Under the pieces are notes generated by a model that worked only from the letters and a program-made list of their open reading frames with translations, did no database searches and was not told where the DNA came from. From contig CBDFJV010000007.1 in NCBI GenBank assembly GCA_965248605.1, positions 186,001 through 250,000 on the forward strand: a DNA stretch of 64,000 nucleotides, written 5' to 3'. The translations under genes were made by a program, and so were the position numbers. This document shows, piece by piece, positions 59,856 to 64,000 of this stretch (the first letter of the stretch is position 1; each line of letters starts with the position of its first letter). This DNA is from CAUZJF01 sp965248605. GTDB taxonomy: Bacteria > Chloroflexota > Dehalococcoidia > Lucifugimonadales > CAUZJF01.

Positions 59856-60149
59856 TCAGAAGCCTGAGATCGTCTCTTGCTCGTGGCCGACCAGCTCGAC
59901 GTCCTCCCGACTGCTCTCGATGAAATCGACCACGGCGTCGATGGTCTCGTCCGCGTGCCGGGAGCGGTTGCTGACGCAGACGATGCCGAGTGTCGCGATC
60001 TGCCACGAATCGTTGTCGGCCACCTCCGCGACGGACACGTTGAACTTGTTCCGGATTCTCGAACTGAGAGAGGCGATAACCCGCCGCTTGCCCTTGAGAC
60101 TCTGGTTCTCGGGCAACCGAAGGGTGATCTTGGAAACGCCGACGTTCAA
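59856..60149 (-). CDS. DUF503 (YlxP-like) protein
   Basis: A 97-residue DUF503 protein: LRLPENQSLKGKRRVIASLS, RIRNKFNVSVAEVADNDSWQ and ATLGIVCVSNRSRHADETID. YlxP-like proteins are often encoded near infB/rbfA and linked to ribosome maturation, but the function is unproven and here the neighbour is a helicase. It ends 3 bp before the helicase start, so the two are co-transcribed. Confidence 0.9.
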   Translation of the reverse strand: MNVGVSKITLRLPENQSLKGKRRVIASLSSRIRNKFNVSVAEVADNDSWQIATLGIVCVSNRSRHADETIDAVVDFIESSREDVELVGHEQETISGF

Positions 60150-60343
60150 GGTGAGCTCCGGGCGTGAGGGCGGGGATCAGCCCATTGTACGCCCCACCTG
60201 CAGACTCCGGGATGCCGGCAGAGCGGTTGTTGTCGGGACCGGCGCGACACCGTCTTCCTTGACAGTGTTCACAAGCGGGGCTAGCATCAAGTTACGGCGT
60301 CGGCGCTGGGCGCCGACGTCTTGTATTACAGCGGGAGCAAAAC

Positions 60344-61051
60344 GTGATCGAAAACGAAGGCGATTGGCAGCGAGCCGTCGAGAAGTCGTGGATCGTCAGG
60401 TTTCCGAAACAGCACCTGGCGACCTTCGGCACTACTAATATCGCGTACTACGTGGTTACCGAGCCTATCTACCATGAGCTCGACGACCGAAAGGAAGAGG
60501 GCGTGATCAGGACCGGAAGGGTCAAGGCCGAGCGCCCTGCGGTGGTCACTCCCACCTACGCCATGAGCCTCCAAGGGTTCAGCCCCGAAGCCTACGAGTA
60601 CTTCAACTACGAGGCAAGCCAGTCCGGGGCGAACAGCCCTGGAATCCTCTACCAGTACAAAAACGAGTTCGGCAAGATGGACATCGTCAGCGGCCAGGCC
60701 TCCGAGATCGCCCACAGGATCAGCGGCGACCTCGACAATCGCAAAGAGGACATGTCGGTCGTTATGGTCGGCGTGGACGAGCTATGGGACGTGGCCCTCT
60801 TGAAGTTCATCTACGAGTTCACCTCGTCGTCCGTGGCGGGCAACGTCCAGGACCTCCACTCTAGGGGGTTGCTCGATCCTCAGAACGAGTTCGGAGGCGC
60901 ACCGCGCGCCGCGATTCAGGCCATCGAGCGCTTGTTCACCGAGGTCGAGCGAGGCGCCAACCCTGACATGCTGAAACGAGAGCTCGACCGCTGGGGGCTG
61001 TTCGGGTTTTACCAGGACCGGTTCCTCAACCTCTTCCGCAAGCACGTCTAG
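60344..61051 (+). CDS. Conserved hypothetical protein
   Basis: A 235-residue soluble protein from GTG 60344, preceded by GGGAG. No domain is recognised. It begins with a regular beta-rich part (FGTTNIAYYVVTEPIYHELD, EEGVIRTGRVKAERPAVVTP) and continues into a helical C-terminal half (AAIQAIERLFTEVERGANPD, MLKRELDRWGLFGFYQDRFL). A hairpin GTCGGCGC-TGG-GCGCCGAC lies about 40 bp before the start. It is divergent from the DUF503-helicase pair. Confidence 0.75.
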   Translation: MIENEGDWQRAVEKSWIVRFPKQHLATFGTTNIAYYVVTEPIYHELDDRKEEGVIRTGRVKAERPAVVTPTYAMSLQGFSPEAYEYFNYEASQSGANSPGILYQYKNEFGKMDIVSGQASEIAHRISGDLDNRKEDMSVVMVGVDELWDVALLKFIYEFTSSSVAGNVQDLHSRGLLDPQNEFGGAPRAAIQAIERLFTEVERGANPDMLKRELDRWGLFGFYQDRFLNLFRKHV

Positions 61052-61133
61052 GCCGGTCGGGGCGGACGAAGGCAGGCACAGTGGCACTGCCCTACTTAGA
61101 CGTTGCGTATCCCACGAGTTTGCCTGATTATCC

Positions 61134-61946
61134 GTGGAACTCCGTAACTTAGCCCATCTGCGGGTCCCGGCTGTCGGTATGGGCACGTGGAAGACCTTCG
61201 ACGTCGTCTCCGAGCGCGACGTCGCTGTCCGGAGTCGGATAATCGATGAGTGCCTGGCCCATGACGTCACGTTCATCGACTCGTCGCCGATGTATGGGCG
61301 GAGCGAGTTGGTGGTGGGCAAGACCATCGCGGGCAGGCGCGGCCGGTTCCAACTAGCGACCAAGGTGTGGACGACCGGTCGAGATGAGGGTGAGGTGCAG
61401 ATAACCCGCTCCTTCGAGCTGTTCGGTACCGACTACATTGACCTGCTCCAAGTGCACAACTTGGTCGACTGGCGGACCCAGCTCGACACGCTCGAACGCC
61501 TCAAAGACGAGGGCGAGATCGGCGTGGTCGGCATTACACACCTCGAGCCCCGCGCCTTCCCCACGATGATCGAGATCATGAAGACCGGGCGGGTCGGCGC
61601 CATTCAGGTGCCCTACAATATCGGACAGCGCGAATGCGAGGCTGAGGTCCTGCCGTTGGCGGCCGACCTGGGAATCGGCGTTATCGTGATGGAGCCGTTG
61701 CAAAAGGGGTGGTACGTCACCGGCCTGAAGCGCGAGCCAGACCTGGCGCCGTTGAAGGGCACGGGCATCAGGACTTGGGCGCAGGCGCTGTTGGCGTGGG
61801 TGCTTGCCGACCCGAGGGTCAGTGTCGCCATCCCGGCGACGTCGCGGCCCGAGCGGATATCCGAGAACGCGGTCGCGGGTTCAGGCTTTATCCTGGAGCC
61901 CGAGCAGCGGGACTACATCCGGCGCGAGACCGAACGCTGCCTGTAG
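61134..61946 (+). CDS. Aldo/keto reductase
   Basis: A 270-residue aldo/keto reductase with the catalytic tetrad Asp49 and Tyr54 (FIDSSPMYGRSE), Lys77 (LATKVW) and His108 (LLQVHNL). Later blocks are GVVGITHLEPRAF, QVPYNIGQRECE and VMEPLQKG, with the NADPH site near VSVAIPATSRPERI. It uses NADPH to reduce aldehydes or ketones; the substrate is unknown. The MaoC gene follows 34 bp later, probably in one transcript. Confidence 0.92.
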   Translation: MELRNLAHLRVPAVGMGTWKTFDVVSERDVAVRSRIIDECLAHDVTFIDSSPMYGRSELVVGKTIAGRRGRFQLATKVWTTGRDEGEVQITRSFELFGTDYIDLLQVHNLVDWRTQLDTLERLKDEGEIGVVGITHLEPRAFPTMIEIMKTGRVGAIQVPYNIGQRECEAEVLPLAADLGIGVIVMEPLQKGWYVTGLKREPDLAPLKGTGIRTWAQALLAWVLADPRVSVAIPATSRPERISENAVAGSGFILEPEQRDYIRRETERCL

Positions 61947-61980
61947 ACGCCCGACAAGAACTTCATCGAGGGAGCGGCAT

Positions 61981-62391
61981 ATGGACGTCTCGGTAGGACA
62001 GACCGCGTATCGGGAGATGCAGGTGACGGCCGAGGTAGTCGAGTCCTACGCCCGGCTCACCGGGGACTACAATCCTCTCCACTTCGATGAGGAGTTCGCC
62101 GGCCGCACCCGGTTCGGACGGCTGATGGCCCAGGGTGGAATCACCACGGGCCTTCTGCACGCCCTCGTAGCGATGGACATGCCTGGGTCCGGCACGGTGT
62201 TCGTGACCCAGAACTGGAGCTTCACGAAGCCGGTCTTCATAGGCGACGTAATCCGCGCCGAGGCGACGGTGAAGTCGGTCCGCGACAACCGCCCGATGGC
62301 CGACATCAGCTTCGTCGTGAAGAATCAGGACGACGAGGAAGTCCTAAACGGCGAGGCTGTGGTTTACCAGGCAACGCCGGCTCAGGAGTAG
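61981..62391 (+). CDS. MaoC-like (R)-specific enoyl-CoA hydratase
   Basis: A 136-residue single-hotdog MaoC-like protein. The catalytic Asp29 and His34 lie in TGDYNPLHFDEEFA, followed by FGRLMAQGGITTGLL. The start at ATG 61981 follows GGGAGCGGC; the longer frame upstream overlaps the aldo/keto reductase and is not coding. Members hydrate trans-2-enoyl-CoA to (R)-3-hydroxyacyl-CoA in beta-oxidation or PHA supply. Confidence 0.92.
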   Translation: MDVSVGQTAYREMQVTAEVVESYARLTGDYNPLHFDEEFAGRTRFGRLMAQGGITTGLLHALVAMDMPGSGTVFVTQNWSFTKPVFIGDVIRAEATVKSVRDNRPMADISFVVKNQDDEEVLNGEAVVYQATPAQE

Positions 62392-62401
62392 CGCGAGGAG
62401 T

Positions 62402-62430
62402 TGGTAGGGGCGGGTCTCAGACCCGCCTCC
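62402..62430. repeat. Hairpin of the GTAGGGGC-arm family
   Basis: GTAGGGGCGGGTCT-C-AGACCCGCC, a 9-bp stem with a one-base loop, lies just after the MaoC stop. The arm and core type are close to the hairpin inside MITE family 1 (GGGCGGGTTT-C-AAACCCGCCC). Confidence 0.6.
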
Positions 62431-62628
62431 TTGGTGCTAACCCGGAGAAAGTAAACGGGGAGACAACACCAGCAGGCCAATCAAGTTCGAGACCGGCGTT
62501 GATCTTGCCAGATGTCGCGGTCGCCGATTTCTTCAGACTCCTAGTGGTCCAACATCATTGAAATGAATACCATGATAGTCATTGTTCCTCTTGGGGGTTC
62601 AATCGTAACGTTGAACCGAGGAGGAACC

Positions 62629-63192
62629 ATGATGTCTACCAAGAAGTACCGTATCAGACTGACTACCGACGAACAACAGGAACTCAACGCCTTGGTCTCA
62701 CGCGGTCGGGCTGCGGCGTACAAACAGACCCATGCGCGCATTCTGCTGATGAGCGATGAGTCACGCTCGGACGGGGGAATGAAGGACGCGGACATCACCA
62801 GCGCGCTCGGTGTGGGACAGTCAACGGTCGAGCGAATACGCAAGCGCTGTGTGGAGGAGGGGGTCGAGTCTGCGCTGAATCGCAAAAAGCAACTGCGTCG
62901 GCGTCAAAAGAGACTGGACGGCGAAGGTGAAGCACGGTTGATAGCGATGGCCTGCGGGGAACCGCCGGAGGGGCGTGCCAGTTGGACCCTGAAGCTGTTG
63001 GCTGACCAGTTGGTCGAGTGTGAGATAGTCGGGACCATTAGCACCGAGACGGTTCGCCAGGCGCTCAAAAAAAAACGAACTGAAGCCGTGGCTGAAGCAG
63101 AGTTGGTGCATCCCGCCCGGTCAGAGCGCGGAGTTTGTGTGCGCGATGGAAGACGTACTGGAGGTCTACCAACGGCCGTACGATGGGAATGA
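62629..63192 (+). CDS. IS630 transposase, N-terminal frame (OrfA)
   Basis: Starts at ATG 62629 behind GAGGAGG. It encodes the winged-helix DNA-binding part: RIRLTTDEQQELNALVSRGR, MKDADITSALGVGQSTVERI and EGVESALNRKK. At a run of nine A (63067-63075) the frame departs from the conserved sequence; the natural continuation KKNELKPWLKQSWCIPP is in the frame of the second ORF. Loss of one A, or slippage on the A-run, joins the two. The residues after the A-run in this frame are not conserved. Confidence 0.85.
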   Translation: MMSTKKYRIRLTTDEQQELNALVSRGRAAAYKQTHARILLMSDESRSDGGMKDADITSALGVGQSTVERIRKRCVEEGVESALNRKKQLRRRQKRLDGEGEARLIAMACGEPPEGRASWTLKLLADQLVECEIVGTISTETVRQALKKKRTEAVAEAELVHPARSERGVCVRDGRRTGGLPTAVRWE

Positions 63193-63775
63193 GGTTCTGG
63201 TGTGCATGGATGAGACGAGCAAACAGCAAGTCAAGGAGACGCGAGTGCCGCGTCCCGCAGCGCCCGGCTTATCGGCGGCATACGACTACGAATACGAGCG
63301 CAATGGAGTGAGCAGCCTGTTCATGCTGTTTGCACCGTTGGACGGATGGCGCCGAGTCGAGGTCAGAGAGCGTCGCACGAAGGTGGACTGGGCGCATGTG
63401 ATAAAGAAACTGGTCGACGAGGACTACCCTGACAGAGACCGGATCGTGCTGGTAATGGACAATCTCAACACTCACAAGCTGTCCTCGCTATACGAGGCAT
63501 TCGAGCCTGCTGAGGCGAGGCGTATAGCTGAGCGACTGGAGATACACTACACTCCCAAACACGGGAGTTGGTTGAATATGGCGGAGATAGAGATCGGTGT
63601 GCTGGCTCGACAGTGCCTGGACCGACGGATTGCCAATCAAGACATCCTGCGCGGCGAGGTCAATGCTTGGCAGAATCAACGCAACCGGGATGTGATACGA
63701 GTGGATTGGCGCTTCACTACCGAGGATGCGCGCATCAAGCTAAAGTCACTCTACCCATCAATACAAAAACGTTGA
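63137..63775 (+). CDS. IS630 transposase, catalytic frame (OrfB)
   Basis: A 212-residue frame with the DDE catalytic core: EVLVCMDETSKQQV (first Asp), RIVLVMDNLNTHKLSSLYEA (second Asp) and HYTPKHGSWLNMAEIEIGVL (Glu). The open frame extends upstream of the ATG at 63137 to the A-run, so it is normally translated as a fusion with OrfA. It ends 5 bp before the right terminus. Confidence 0.85.
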   Translation: MCAMEDVLEVYQRPYDGNEVLVCMDETSKQQVKETRVPRPAAPGLSAAYDYEYERNGVSSLFMLFAPLDGWRRVEVRERRTKVDWAHVIKKLVDEDYPDRDRIVLVMDNLNTHKLSSLYEAFEPAEARRIAERLEIHYTPKHGSWLNMAEIEIGVLARQCLDRRIANQDILRGEVNAWQNQRNRDVIRVDWRFTTEDARIKLKSLYPSIQKR

Positions 63776-64000
63776 ACCACTAGCTGCGCTGGGGTTAACG
63801 TTCTAGACTTCCGTCGTCCTAGTCCCGGTCCGGCCTCTTGTCGAATCTTCTTCGTGTCGCTTTTATAGCGCGACCGCTATTCAGCAACGAAGCGCATAGC
63901 CGCATCGTTCTGAGCGGTAGCGAGGAACCTGGCGAGGTTGGGGGCAACAGAAGGTACCACCGGCAACGCGGCTGTGCCCCAACCCTGAATGTTGGTGCCC

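Larger units (their letters stand above)
62544..63780 (+). mobile_element. IS630-family insertion sequence
   Basis: A 1237-bp element flanked by TA at 62542-62543 and 63781-63782, the IS630/Tc1 target signature. The left end reads GTGGTCCAACATC and the right end, on the other strand, GTGGTTCAACG. It carries a two-frame transposase. The left terminus (through TTGAAATG) and the right terminus (through GTATTGA-GGG on the other strand) match the two ends of MITE family 1, so this or a close relative is the likely source of the MITEs. Confidence 0.92.

Overview
The window is GC-rich, gene-dense and bacterial, and it is heavily rearranged by mobile elements. The gene mix fits an uncultured Chloroflexota of the SAR202/Dehalococcoidia type: amidases, an FAH-family hydrolase, a sulfatase, a PhyH dioxygenase, an MDR dehydrogenase, a CehA/McbA hydrolase, DUF1800 proteins, NHL propellers, and many G-rich palindromes between genes. 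That assignment is inference, because no rRNA or ribosomal protein gene is present.

Layout. 0-4 kb: a DUF1800 + NHL-propeller pair with a readable promoter, then an RsmC-like methyltransferase. 4-12.2 kb: mostly minus-strand catabolic genes (MDR dehydrogenase, alpha/beta hydrolase, CehA/McbA hydrolase, the two halves of a D-glutamate cyclase as separate genes, and a beta-hydroxyacid dehydrogenase), plus a frameshifted DUF559 nuclease gene bracketed by G-rich hairpins. 12.5-18.1 kb: a VC0807-type membrane protein, an IS1380 transposase beside a 5'-truncated class III cyclase, and a parallel beta-helix lipoprotein cut by an insertion sequence. 18.1-25.1 kb: two nearly identical IS21-type elements in inverted orientation around about 2 kb of HK97-type phage head-gene debris. 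25.5-37.1 kb: a broken sulfatase, an orphan histidine kinase, two amidases each behind a small GatC-like gene, an FAH-family hydrolase, a TIM-barrel glycosidase-like protein and a nucleotidyltransferase. 37.5-40 kb: a second NHL + DUF1800 pair. 40-56 kb: a likely carbohydrate or glycoconjugate region with a Gfo/Idh oxidoreductase, an alpha-hairpin protein, four related beta-propeller glycosidase-like proteins, an extracytoplasmic binding lipoprotein and a PhyH dioxygenase. 56.5-64 kb: a serine-recombinase remnant against tRNA-Pro(GGG), a GIY-YIG protein, an MrfA-like helicase with a DUF503 protein, an aldo/keto reductase, a MaoC hydratase and an IS630 element.

The strongest signal is a layered set of small non-autonomous elements that ordinary gene annotation would miss. 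Family 1 is a 125-bp MITE in three identical copies with TA target duplications; both its ends match the ends of the IS630 element at 62.5 kb. One copy splits a prohead protease and another splits a sulfatase, and removing it in silico restores both reading frames. Family 2 has GGCTTTGCAC ends and target duplications of about 9 bp, in copies of 132, 721 and 407 bp. The length difference between the two large copies is fully explained by a 300-bp repeat interval plus a swapped hairpin core. A third layer is a family of hairpins with a constant GTAGGGGC arm and variable self-complementary cores. A fourth is the DUF559 gene with flanking G-rich hairpins, whose 5' end recurs as start-less relics at 25.2 and 45.5 kb. 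Together these suggest several recent or continuing dispersal processes.
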